From assembly GCA_963969495.1 (NCBI GenBank), contig OZ018321.1, positions 189,052,485 through 189,116,484 of the forward strand: a stretch of 64,000 bases of DNA, in the 5' to 3' direction. The position numbers and the translations under genes are program-made. The stretch comes from Ceratothoa steindachneri. Taxonomy: Eukaryota > Arthropoda > Malacostraca > Isopoda > Cymothoidae. A model generated the notes under the pieces. That model did no database searches. It saw only the letters and a program-made list of their open reading frames with translations, and was not told the origin of the DNA. Position 1 is the stretch's first letter, and every line of letters starts with the position of its first letter. Below are positions 45,417 through 55,389 of this stretch, in pieces.

Positions 45417-47856
45417 ATGCCCAATGATGAAAAAAAAAACCATCTCCCCTTAATTCCCCCTTGCTCATCGACGGAGCCGCCCTCGGGAAGCTCCAGCAAA
45501 AAAATGGAGGTCCCCCCCCCCTGTGCTTGCACAGGGGACCCTCCATATTTCTCTAACCGGAGAGGAGGCTTACTCCTCTCCTTCGCCTACGGGTGCAGGG
45601 GACTCCCCCTCACCCCCTTCTCTGGAGGTGCTTTCGGGCACCTCCCTTTTCCCAGCGGCAGTCCCCTCTTTTCTTTCCAAGGGGACTGCCAAGAAAGCCA
45701 GCAGGCAGCCCTTAGCCAGCCGCTCCGCATCAAAGCGGCTCGGTAGGGCAAACCCCCTTAGGGGGGAGAGGGAAGCCAGGCCCCTTCGGTCGCTTCCCTC
45801 AAAAGACCTGCTGGTAAAAATATTAAACCTTGCCGGGGTCAAGGCCTGTGCCTCCCCACTAAAGACTTATGACGCTGCCAAGGGAACCTGCGATGTCCTG
45901 GGAGGGGATGGCCAACTGGAGGCCCCTCCCGTGATAGACATGGTCCTTGAGGAAAACCAGCCTCAGAAGGTAGGGCCTTCCATGGGGGGGAATCCGGGCT
46001 CGGCGCCAAGCACCGAACCCGAATCCGCCCCTATGCAAGGTCCTCATCAAACGGCTGTAGATTCTCAGGCAGTACAAGGAGGGGAGGGATCTCCTCCGGA
46101 TGATGCCCCTGCGACCACCAGGACCTTCTCCATTTCGGAGAAGGACCTGGCTGAGGCCGGTCCATCTGGCCTGGGGGCTTCTACCGGCGGGGGTGAGAAG
46201 CGGGTTCATTCCCCGCCCTCCTCTCCAAAAAAGAAAAGGACCAAAAAGACGAAGAAGACTCGGGGCTCCTCTCAATCCGCGGGGGCTACGGGGACGGATG
46301 GGTCTGCTGCCACTTTGGCAAGCGACCAAGCCAAGATCGGCACATCCGGGCCCTCTGCTTCCCCGGGTACGGAGCTCCTGACGATGACAAAGACCAAAAG
46401 TGCACAGGGCGGAGCCTCGATGACATCAGGGCCCCTGATTCAGAGGTTACCTGGCGTTTTCGAGCCCGCTGGCTTCAAACGCTTCCTCGTTATTCGCTCC
46501 ACTGATGGCACCATGTTGTCCAAGGGCAACATGATCCATCAGAGGAGAGGATTAGCTAGTGCAATTGGTAGAGAGCCGAAGGTAACCCGTTTCTCGGACG
46601 GGAGCCTTCTGGCGAATGCGGCAAATCCCGCCGAGGCGGCCAAGATAAGTGCTCTTCGGACACTTCATGGCACCCCGGTGAGTGTGACGCCGCACTCTAC
46701 CATGAACTTTGTAAAAGGAGTAGTTTATGCGAGGGAACTCGTTGACTACTCCATAGAAGACATCACCCTAGAGCTGGCCGACCATGGGGCGGTCAAGGTC
46801 GAGCGTGTGATGAGAAAACAGGGAGGGGCCTCGAGACCCACCCCTACACTCTTCGTTACGTTCGACTGTGACAAGCTCCCTGAGTCGGTGCGTGCTGGTT
46901 GGTACCGCTACCGCGTGAAGGCATTCGTGCCACTGCCGCGGCGGTGCTATTACTGTCACCGCTTCGGCCACACGAATCGATCATGTAGACGTGCAAAATC
47001 GGGGTCACCCGAAGTCTGTGTAAATTGCTCCAAGGTCGCACACGATAAGTCCAAATCGTGTGTGGCCAAGTGTGTCAATTGCGGAGAGCCGCACCCTGCT
47101 TCTTCGAAGCAATGTGGTGCATATATCCTTGAGAAAGAAATCCTGGCCGTTCAGGCTCAGGATCGACTCTCATTCCGCGAGGCTAAGGACTTGGTCCTGG
47201 CGCGCCCGGCTCTGCCTGGGACGTCATATGCCTCAATAGTTAGAAAAGCACCCTCTGCTCCTGGCCCATCCAGGCCAACGAGCACGGTTGTTTCCGCGCC
47301 CATTCGGAGCCCTTCTGCGGGCTCTACTACACCCGGGCGCTCCCCTGGTAGAGCTGGCGGCAAAAAGGGTTCACACCCAGCCCCGGCTAAAACCAGGGCT
47401 CCCCCCTCTTCCCCCAGCGTGACCGTTACCCGTAAGGCGAAACGGCCACGCGCCTCCACAGAGTCGTTAGACTCACAGGAGGCAACACCCCTGAATATGG
47501 TCGCTAGGCCATCTTCCGGGGCTCCTAAAGCTGTTCCCCGAAAGGAGGACAGCAACAAAGGAGCTTCGGCCCCTTCGCCCACGCCCCGAGGTGGAGCGAG
47601 TGGCTCGGAGACGATGGTTCCTCGAAAAGAGGGCCCCCCGCCTCCCAAGCCGCAACGCCCGCCTAAGGTTTCGAGGCGGAGGGAGGAAAAGACTCGCATG
47701 GCGAGCCCAACCTCCCCCAATAAGTCCTCGAAGGCGACAGCGCCTTCAGCGCTTTGTCCGGCCAACAGCGCCCGGGGTTCTGCCCCCGGGAAGCGTACGG
47801 CCATTCCCGTGAGGGTCTTCAATTCGAGGAGGGCCCCCGCGTCTCCTCCGAGCTAG
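45417..47856 (+). CDS. ORF1, gag-like zinc-knuckle protein of the I-type element (probable frame slip at a C run)
   Basis: The protein is Pro/Ser/Ala-rich and basic at first (including KKKRTKKTKKTR near 46230), then has a conserved-looking block with FKRFLVIRSTDG and YARELVDYSIEDI, where gag-like proteins of this group carry an RNA-recognition-like fold. Three zinc knuckles follow at 46945-47120: CYYCHRFGHTNRSC (CX2CX4HX4C), CVNCSKVAHDKSKSC and CVNCGEPHPASSKQC. The tail is Pro/Arg-rich to the TAG at 47854-47856. It should bind element RNA and accompany it to the nucleus. The long frame has no ATG near its start (it opens at about 45523). A well-placed ATG at 45417 (CACCATGC) is in another frame, which joins the long one if the ten-C run at 45512-45521 were one base shorter. 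Either this copy has a one-base gain or translation starts elsewhere. Confidence 0.75.
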
Positions 47857-50800
47857 GCCTGGAGGGCATATTCCTTCAATGGAATTGCCGTGGACTCCGG
47901 GCCAACTGGGAGGAGCTGCGGACGCTCGTCTCGTCCCATTCCCCGTTAGCTATTTTTTTGCAGGAGACCATGCTAGGCGCGTGCCCGCTGCCTGCCCTCC
48001 CGGGGTATAAGGGTCTTGCGACCCCACCACCGCGGGATGCCTGGGCTGGGGGATGGGCGGTTTACACCCGGCATGATGTCTCTGTTCTTCCTTTCTCTTT
48101 AGATACCTCCTTTCAGGCAGTGGCTGTGCAGCTGCACTTGGATAGGTGGTATACTATCATTTCTGCGTACATTCCACCGTCAGCTGACTTCGACGCGGGG
48201 GACTTCCGCCGCGTCGTGGCACGGTTGCCGAGGCCCTATCTCTTGCTTGGAGATCTGAACGGCAGGCATTCTCTCTGGGGAGATTACTCCATAAATCCCA
48301 GGGGACAAGTCCTTGCCGATCTGATCGAAGAGCTTGAGATGGGTGTCCTAAACGTGGATGAGTTTACGCATCACTGTCCGAGAACCGCTTCATTTTCTTG
48401 CCTTAACCTATCTTTGTGCTCTTCGGATGCACAGCCTGATTTTGATTGGGGGGTGGTCGATGACCTCCATGGTAGTGATCACTTTCCCATTCAAATATCC
48501 TTTTCAGGGCAACTGCCGCCTGAGAGACCACCTCGGTGGTGCTTGGCGCGGGCGCGGTGGCCTGGATTTCAGGAAATGACTGAATTCTCTATCTCAGTCG
48601 AGGAGTTTAGGTCGGTAGATGAGGCCGTTGAGTTCTTCTCCGGCAACCTCATCGCCGTGGGCCTGACTACTATTCCTAGGACGTCTGGCCGTTTTGCACA
48701 CCGACCACTCCCATGGTGGTCGGCTGAGTGTGAGACGGCCCTCAAACAGAAGCGTTATGCCTACATGCGCTATAAGCGCCGCCCGAACGATTTCACTGTC
48801 GCTGAATTTCGTCGGGCTAGGGCTAGGTTCCGGTATGTTTCGAAGCACGCCCGCCGCTCTTCTTGGCGGGCATACGTGTCTTCACTTAACGGGAAGACCC
48901 CTTTAGCTGAGGTGTGGAAGCGAGTCAAAAGGATTCGGGGCAAGTTCTCGCAGGACCCCCCTCCCGTTCTCCAGGAGAATGGGACCGCAATCTCGGACCC
49001 CGCGTCCGTGGCGGAATCCTTAGCGACCGCTTTTTCCGCATTCTCTAGCCGTGATGCTGCTCCGCCAGCATTCAATGCACGTCGTGATGTCGCGGAAGGC
49101 CACCGGCTGGACTTTACCTCCAGAGGCGAAGAACCCTTCAACGACAAGTTTACTGTGAGTGAGTTGCGTTCCGCTCTTGCTTCGTGCGCGGACACCGCCT
49201 ATGGTCCGGACGATGTCCCGTACGCCATGCTTCGACACCTGGGTGAGCGAGGCATGGCCTTTCTGTTAGATTTGTTCAACAGGATCTGGGTGGAGGGTCT
49301 TCTCCCAGACTCCTGGCGAATCGCTACTGTGCTCGCCTTTCGCAAGCCGGGGAGAGATCACTCTACTCCGACCGGTTTCCGTCCAATCTCTCTAACCTCT
49401 TGCGTGTGCAAGTTGATGGAGAAATTGGTAAATGTTAGATTAGCCTATTTCCTGGACAGCGGAGGCCATCTGTCTTCTGCACAGTGCGGCTTCCGTAAGT
49501 TCCACTCCACGTCGGATGCTCTGCTCCGACTGGAAAATGCCGTCTGCGAGGCTTTCCTTCGTAGACAGCACTACGCCACGGTGTTTTTTGATCTGGAGAA
49601 GGCCTATGATACCGCATGGCGATACGGTATCATGGAGACTCTCCACACGATGGGGGCGAGAGGACGCCTCCCAATGTTTATATCTGAATTTTTGCGAGAT
49701 CGTCGATTCCGCGTACGGGTGGGGGGAGCCCTCTCTGCCCTAAAGGAGCAGGAAGAGGGTGTCCCGCAGGGAAGTGTCCTCAGTGTCACACTCTTTGCCC
49801 TGAGCATCAACGGCATCACCTCGTTTCTGCCAGATGATGTTCTCGCTACGCTCTACGTGGACGACCTTTCGATCTCTTTTGGCGCGGCCCAGATGCCAAC
49901 TCTGGAGCGTCGACTCCAACAGGCATTGAACCGCGTCTCTCGCTATGCCGAAGCGCACAGGTTTCAGTTTTCTTTGGCCAAGACTAAGGTGGTGCACTTC
50001 TGCCGCCATCCACGGCTTCACCCCGACCCAGATTTGTTTCTTAATGTGGTGCGCCTGGATGTGGTTGAGTCGCACCGTTTCCTTGGTCTTGTATTCGACC
50101 GACGCCTCACCTGGGAGGCTCATATTCGCAGCCTTAGCGTCTCTTGTACCTGCGCCATGAACATTCTCCGTTCCGTGACGTTCAGCGCTTGGGGCGCTGA
50201 TAGGGCTTCCGCCTTACTTTTTTATCGATCCTTTGTTCGCTCGAAGCTCGACTACGGATTCGAGTTTTATGCATCCGCAGCCGAGCGTTTATTGCGGAAG
50301 GTGGATTCAATCCACCACACCGGCCTTCGCCTTGCGACCGGTGCCTTCCGCACTTCCCCCATTGAGAGCCTGTTGGTCGATGCTGGGGAGATGCCACTCG
50401 CTCTGCGCCGCGTGCAGTGCATCACTCGCCTGTACGCGCGAGCCCGGCGCCTCCCTCTGTCGCCAACAGCTCTCACTGCATCCGCAGCTGATCTCGATGG
50501 TGCCTATGCCGCCGAGAGACGCCAGTCATACCCTAAGCCCTTTGGGTTTAGGGCCAGGAAACTCCTTCGAGAGGTAGATATAGCTCTCGGGCCGGTGGCG
50601 CCCCTGGTTCTGCCCAGGACGCCACCCTGGAGGGTACCACATTTGGCTATTTGTCGCCACGCCTCTGCTCCCAAAGCTTGTACTGCGCCGGGAGTATTGC
50701 GTTCGACCTTTTTGGAGCACACATCGTGTCACGCTGGTACCGTGCCAGTGTATACGGATGGCTCCAAGTCCCAAGAGGGGGTCGGCTTCCACGCCGTATC

Positions 50801-51455
50801 CCCTCTGTTTGAAGTCAGCGGGGCTCTACCAGGCGCTGCGTCTGTCTTCACGGCTGAGCTGGTGGCAATACACCACTCGGTACGGGAGATTACGCGACGT
50901 GCCCGGTTCGGAGACCGGATTGTGATCTATAGCGACTCACAAAGCGCCCTGAGTGCTCTCGGGGCATTGGAATCTCCGCATCCCCTGGTTCGCGATATCC
51001 GTGACGCCACGGTTTTGGCGAGCCGGGCAGATGTCGAGATTATCTTCTGCTGGGTTCCTGGACATGTAGGAATTGCGGGGAATGAGCGCGCCGATGAGGG
51101 CGCCAAAGAGTCTGCGAGGACTCTGCGACCGGACCAGCGTTTCGCTCTTCCTCACACTGACTACATGGCAGGAATACGGGCAGCTCTTCGGACTGCTTGG
51201 CAAAGAAGATGGGAGACGGTCGAAGGGAACTTAAAGTTGCGTGCCATTGCGCCGCGACTGTTCCCATGGACCTATCCCCCAATGCCGCGGCGGCTTCAGG
51301 CTGCTTTCTGTCGTCTCCGAATCGGACACACTCGTGTGACGCATCGCTATCTGATGGAGCGCTCGCCTGTGCCCTATTGCAACGACTGCGTCGTCCCCCA
51401 GACTGTTCGGCACATTCTTGTCGAATGTCCCAGTCTGGGTGATCTTCGCGCATGA
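47754..51455 (+). CDS. ORF2, endonuclease-reverse transcriptase-RNase H polyprotein of the I-type element
   Basis: 1233 codons with no break. Residues 40-250 are the APE-type endonuclease: LQWNCRGLRAN (N44), QET (E71), LLLGDLNGRHS (D167, N169) and GSDHFPI (D242, H243). The RT covers about 480-780: FRPISLTS (near 541), FFDLEKAYD (near 608), GVPQGSVLS (near 667) and catalytic YVDD (701-704). RNase H covers about 997-1120, with D1002 (YTDGS), E1035, D1061 (YSDSQSA) and D1114 (NERADEGAK) forming a complete DEDD set. A C-terminal CCHC (C1209, C1212, H1220, C1225) ends the protein. It nicks the target, primes reverse transcription and removes RNA. The ATG at 47754 overlaps ORF1 by 103 nt in the -1 frame. 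The first 35 residues look non-conserved, so initiation could be further in or by reinitiation. Confidence 0.9.
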   Translation: MSGQQRPGFCPREAYGHSREGLQFEEGPRVSSELGLEGIFLQWNCRGLRANWEELRTLVSSHSPLAIFLQETMLGACPLPALPGYKGLATPPPRDAWAGGWAVYTRHDVSVLPFSLDTSFQAVAVQLHLDRWYTIISAYIPPSADFDAGDFRRVVARLPRPYLLLGDLNGRHSLWGDYSINPRGQVLADLIEELEMGVLNVDEFTHHCPRTASFSCLNLSLCSSDAQPDFDWGVVDDLHGSDHFPIQISFSGQLPPERPPRWCLARARWPGFQEMTEFSISVEEFRSVDEAVEFFSGNLIAVGLTTIPRTSGRFAHRPLPWWSAECETALKQKRYAYMRYKRRPNDFTVAEFRRARARFRYVSKHARRSSWRAYVSSLNGKTPLAEVWKRVKRIRGKFSQDPPPVLQENGTAISDPASVAESLATAFSAFSSRDAAPPAFNARRDVAEGHRLDFTSRGEEPFNDKFTVSELRSALASCADTAYGPDDVPYAMLRHLGERGMAFLLDLFNRIWVEGLLPDSWRIATVLAFRKPGRDHSTPTGFRPISLTSCVCKLMEKLVNVRLAYFLDSGGHLSSAQCGFRKFHSTSDALLRLENAVCEAFLRRQHYATVFFDLEKAYDTAWRYGIMETLHTMGARGRLPMFISEFLRDRRFRVRVGGALSALKEQEEGVPQGSVLSVTLFALSINGITSFLPDDVLATLYVDDLSISFGAAQMPTLERRLQQALNRVSRYAEAHRFQFSLAKTKVVHFCRHPRLHPDPDLFLNVVRLDVVESHRFLGLVFDRRLTWEAHIRSLSVSCTCAMNILRSVTFSAWGADRASALLFYRSFVRSKLDYGFEFYASAAERLLRKVDSIHHTGLRLATGAFRTSPIESLLVDAGEMPLALRRVQCITRLYARARRLPLSPTALTASAADLDGAYAAERRQSYPKPFGFRARKLLREVDIALGPVAPLVLPRTPPWRVPHLAICRHASAPKACTAPGVLRSTFLEHTSCHAGTVPVYTDGSKSQEGVGFHAVSPLFEVSGALPGAASVFTAELVAIHHSVREITRRARFGDRIVIYSDSQSALSALGALESPHPLVRDIRDATVLASRADVEIIFCWVPGHVGIAGNERADEGAKESARTLRPDQRFALPHTDYMAGIRAALRTAWQRRWETVEGNLKLRAIAPRLFPWTYPPMPRRLQAAFCRLRIGHTRVTHRYLMERSPVPYCNDCVVPQTVRHILVECPSLGDLRA

Positions 51456-51745
51456 CACCTGTCCCGGTACCGGGATGGGCGGGGTCGCTACCGCCTGTCC
51501 CTTGTGCTCGGGACGAGTGCGTGTACTTTGACTGGTGGACTTATTGACTTTTGGGGGGAGGCCGGCCTTCTCCCTTTTATTTAACCCGATTTAATTGTTG
51601 CTGTTGTTCTTGTAATTGTTTTTGTTATTGCTTTGTTATTGTTATTGTTATTTCTTTTTATTGTTTTCTGTTTAATTTTTTAAAGTAGCCTAGAACTAGG
51701 CTGTTTTTTTACGGCGACTTATGCCTAAGTCGGCAGTCGCCAGAT
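51456..51745 (+). promoter_or_regulatory. Structured 3' UTR of the I-type element
   Basis: Four stem-loops can be read directly: the palindrome TCCCGGTACCGGGA (51462-51475) just after the stop; GTCCC...GGGAC in the next 40 nt; AGCCTAG-AA-CTAGGCT (51687-51702); and, next to the poly(A), CGACTTA-TGCC-TAAGTCG (51715-51732), which competes with GGCGACT/AGTCGCC (51713-51719 with 51735-51741). Counterparts of the first and third occur in the relic at 11335-12200. Such structures could be what the RT recognises at the RNA 3' end. Confidence 0.65.
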
Positions 51746-52339
51746 AAAAAAAAAAAAAAAATCTGATTGGCGAGACTTCCTTACTGGCGAGAGACTTTCC
51801 TGTTCGGCAACTAATGCCGAGGTGTGCGCAAACCCTCGAGTGTAACGAGCGAATAGTACTACCAATATATGTTCCCTGGGAACATCCAGGGCAAGAAAAT
51901 TTGTATACAATACTATTGCGCAAATAAGCCGGGGTTAAATCCTTGGTGCGGAAGAAATTACCTATTTTTAAATTGATAATGAAGGTTATTCGGAAATGAA
52001 TTTGCGGAAAAAAACTTTGAAGAACTTTTCGGTACCGTCTTGAAGCTTCCTGATTCAGAGGACCGAGATCAGGTAGGAGAAAATATCGCAAGTCCTTAGG
52101 GACAGCTATCTTTGCAAACTTTGGATGGAAGGAGTCGTTTAATATTTTGCCTATGACTCTGTTAACCAAATCTAGGGAAAATGAGTTGGACACGAAAAAA
52201 CTTCTTAGAACGTCAAATTCAAGGTGCATTAAAGCGTAGGAGGAACAAAGCCGTATGGCTCTTTGTATCAAAATATACAAACTGTTCATTTTAAATTTTT
52301 TGTCACAAAAATGCAGGAGTCTTCCCAAATTTCATTTAC

Positions 52340-54020
52340 TTTAGGCTTTACCGTGAGTCGCTTTATGACTCTGAATTTCATAAGTCTTCCTTGTGCTATC
52401 TACTAAACAATGAAATCAATTATAAAATATCACAATATGAAAAGATTTCCGCTAAGGTGTCCGTAAATATGAATCTATGTAGGCTAATCTTTTCTTTCTT
52501 GCATTTCATAGCCTTTATAGCCTACTCTAAACGCAATGGAGATCGATAGATATACTGAGGAAGTAAAAACTATCCATACTCGGAAGTTAGCGAAACTTAA
52601 TCTCTCCCGTTCTGCTTTTATGTCTCCTTACCAGGTTATTAATAACTTTTCTAACCATGAATTAACTACTCGAAAGGTCGTTTTACTCACTTTAGGATTG
52701 AATTTTAAACTTTCAAATCTTAAGCCAAGTTTTGTAGGCTTGGAAAATTTTATGCACGGGATAAAAAACATCCCTGTTTTCGGTAAAATTCCAGCTCTTT
52801 AAGGAGAAATTCTCTGCACTATCGCATGAAGTCTTTTCTCTCTTTCGGAAACTCAAATTTTGCTCCTTATTTCTTAAACTGATGACATTCGAGTTCTTAA
52901 GTTGCTGGGAGGAAATAAGGAATTAACAATCACTAGATTTGATAAAGGCAATGGAATTGTTCTTATGAACAAAATGAATTCTATCCTTGAGGATTCCTCT
53001 AAGTTCTGTAGGTTATCTGAATCTATTCTTACTCTTGTTCTTAGGTTAGAAGACAAGATTAACCGCTTACTCCTCAGCTTGAAAAATTCAAACTCTTTAA
53101 CAGAAGATATTTATTCAAAACTATGTATCTGGTTCCTCATTGGGGCAACTTTATGGATTACCAAAGATCCATAAAGAGGGAATACCATTGCGACCGATCC
53201 TGGCGTGTTTTAAAATGGCGACATTTTCTCTTGCCAAATTATGTGTTCCACTTTTATCACAGTTTACATATAATCAATACACAGTAAAAAATAGCGCTAT
53301 GAATTTTCCACTGAACTGCTTCAACTCAATGGACATGGCTAACGTCTCTTTTTTACAAATGTTCCACTTGAAGAGGTCCTCAAAAATATTTTGGATAAAG
53401 TTTTCCCTTCTGACTCGACATCCGCGGTGTTTCATGGGTTCAATCGCCAACAATTTAAAGGTTGTTACTCTTTGCCTCTAAAGAAAATCTATTTAATTTC
53501 AATGGCTCTGTCTATCGTCAAGGGGGATGGTGTTTCGATGGGAAGTGCCCTGGGACCAACCTTGGCTAATGCCTTAATGGTTTTCCTGGAGAATAGGCTC
53601 TTTAAAGAATGTCCCTCCTCCTTTAGGCCGCTTTTTTATAGGCGTTTTGTCAACGACACCTATGCACTATTTAAATCTAAAAATGAGGCTTTAAGTTTTT
53701 TCCAATTTTTGCTTAGACTTCATCCTATTATAAAGATCACAATGGAGAGTGAACATGAAAACTATTTCTTTTCTGGACATTCTAATTAAAAAAACACCTA
53801 CCAGTTTCTGCACGTCCATCTTTAGAAAACCAACATATTCTGGATTAAGTCTAAATTCCTTTAGCTTTTGTGACAAAAAATTTAAAATGAACAGTTTGTA
53901 TATTTTGATACAAAGAGTTATACGGCTTGGCTCCTCCTACGCTTGAATGCACCTTGAATTTGACGTTCTAAGAAGTCTTTTCGTGTCCACAAGCTCGAAA
54001 CGTTGTTTTGAATAAAAGCA
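52340..54020 (+). pseudogene. Penelope-like element (plus arm), N-terminal and RT part, decayed
   Basis: Head-to-head with the minus arm ending at 52330. Frames give VNMNLCRLIFSFLHF and a helical region (52536-52802, with NNFSNHELTTRKVVLLTLGL), then ITRFDKGNGIVLMNKMN (the DKGNG block, 52902-53056), LYGLPKIHKEGIPLRPILAC (53143-53202), KGDGVSMGSALGPTLAN (53520-53570) and RRFVNDTYALF (53640-53670). The catalytic YVDD has become FVND, so the RT is dead, and several frameshifts are present. The thumb FCDKKFKMNSLYILIQRVIR is almost identical to the minus arm. At about 53985 it jumps from thumb to a 3'-terminal AAGCTCGAAACGTTG, so the endonuclease is deleted. Confidence 0.8.
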
Positions 54021-54615
54021 TTCAGAAAAATGATTGGATTATTTTTCGTCATTGGCTTTATATTGAAAAAAAAAACAACTTCATAACCTACTAGCTCAAG
54101 CTTAAGCTTTAGTACTTACTAAAAAATGCTAAACTCTTTGATGGTTTGGAAAGTTCAATTATTAACTATATGTAACAAAAGTTTTCGATTAAAATTAAAA
54201 ACTGCGAGATCAAAAACCGGGACAAATTAATAAACTTAACGGAACCCCGGAAAAGACCCCTCAAATAGGGTCAGTCTCGACAAAATTAGGACGAATGGTG
54301 ACCCTACCTTACCCGCTCTAAACCCCTTTTATTCATCCCTTATCAATCCCAGATTTCCTTCTTATAGGCCCAATCAGAATCTTTCCATACCTTTTTTCTA
54401 CACCACACAACCTACACATAATCAAAATTTGTATTGCGTACATTTTTGGTGGGAGATTATGCAAGCTAAGCAAAAATATACAACCCCTATATGGGTAAGC
54501 CTTACAGGATTTGTGTTTTAATACAGCTCTAATACATTTTAAAATTAATATTGCAATATAGAGGTAAAAGTCCTATTGCACATACACACAAATCGTCAAC
54601 CTGTGGGTTAATCAT
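54021..54615. other. Intergenic, nothing recognised
   Basis: AT-rich sequence between two Penelope-like relics. No gene or repeat seen. Confidence 0.4.
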
Positions 54616-54619
54616 TGTT

Positions 54620-55135
54620 AATGCACTTATAAGGACTTAATAGCTTTCAAGTATGTAGGTCATATCAAAATGCGGCGTTTACAAAATTATCAGGTGTCCT
54701 TTGGCTTCGCAAAAACAGAAGTTGCGATTTAGAATTAACACCATACTGTGAACAAATATAACCCATAAAGTAATGGATATTAAGAGTTAAAATGGCTTGA
54801 AATTTAGTAGTTCCACATGGCACCATACCTCGGGTATTGATGGCAGAGAGTAAGGGGCGTAAGGGTAAATTGACTTTGTCGGAAAACCAAAATCACGTTT
54901 GGAGAAGGACCCGAAAAAAATTGTTTGTCGTAAGGAGCAAAAAAAATGCCGCGGAATTTCAGCGAACGAAGGAAATTGTTGGTTTTATCCTCCACTTTTA
55001 AAATCGGCTCAACATTTGAGAAACTTGTGTAATCGCGTAGAATAGAGGGCATTTTGTATAAAATATTCAAGCTTATCTATAATAACAATACCATCACCTT
55101 TATCTGGCTTACTTAAAATAATACTTTTATCCTTA
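54620..55135 (-). pseudogene. Penelope-like N-terminal/RT start relic
   Basis: Minus strand: SKPDKGDGIVIIDKLEYF (DKG.G block, near 55090), EDKTNNFLRSLKFRGIF and PYDKQFFSGPSP (54804-55070), then INTRGMVP, matching the 'EDKINRLLLSLK' and following GLPKIHK/PLRPILS region of the other copies. The LYGLPK motif is mutated. No YVDD part is present, so only the 5' half of an RT gene remains. It is in opposite orientation to the plus arm at 52340-54020. Confidence 0.65.
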
Positions 55136-55389
55136 TAAAAGTTGGAAAAAAAACTTTAAATTCACGATAACTAAATAAAAGTATTAAAAACTTCAAACCA
55201 ATAAATTTTGTTAACGATAAGTCTAAAATACCTAAATATTTTATTCTTTTTAATTTCTTGCGCATTTTTTTTATTTCAATTCATTTTCATTTTTCTTTGT
55301 ACCCCATCGTTTCTGTCGCTTGCAAATTGATTTTTTATGCTCTTTTTATAATTATATTTTTATTGTTTTTTAGTCGTGTGCGAGTCTAA
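55136..55389. other. AT-rich spacer
   Basis: Nothing recognised. Confidence 0.35.

Larger units (their letters stand above)
44885..51761 (+). mobile_element. Full-length I-type non-LTR retrotransposon, 6877 bp
   Basis: The insertion is bounded by a perfect 12-bp duplication TCTGATTGGCGA (44873-44884 and 51762-51773) and ends in a run of 16 A (51746-51761). Both sides belong to one Penelope-like frame, which fixes the ends independently. The layout is 5' UTR (44885-45416), gag-like ORF1, overlapping ORF2, 3' UTR (51456-51745), poly(A). Base composition is clearly GC-richer than the surroundings. An APE-type endonuclease at the ORF2 start, an RT, and an RNase H with a CCHC tail place it in the I group (I/Nimb-like). 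The exact clade needs a tree. ORF2 is intact, so this is a young insertion. Confidence 0.9.
44403..52330 (-). pseudogene. Penelope-like element (minus arm), split by the I-type insertion
   Basis: The two parts are 51774-52330 and 44403-44872. From 52330 downward: FCDKKFKMNSLYILIQRAIR and SYALMHLEFDVLRSFF (RT thumb), VPKDLRYFLLPDLGPLN, then SIVYKFSCPGCSQGTYIGST (endonuclease zinc CxxC and intact YIG) and RTGKSLASKEVSPI. At that point the 6.9-kb retrotransposon intervenes. Across it, the frame resumes exactly at 44884 with RDHIIKCKVDANINNFEILG and LRILESLFIKTHSPTLNSDL, the H..C and 'LRILESL' parts. The 3' UTR has a hammerhead-like motif and ends at (TA)n. The copy is 5'-truncated or rearranged at 52330, where a plus-strand arm begins. 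Confidence 0.85.

Noticed and set aside
45859..47822. Long minus-strand open frames inside ORF1 (156 and 221 codons)
   Set aside because: They are antisense to the zinc-knuckle gag-like gene and are expected from its GC-rich composition.
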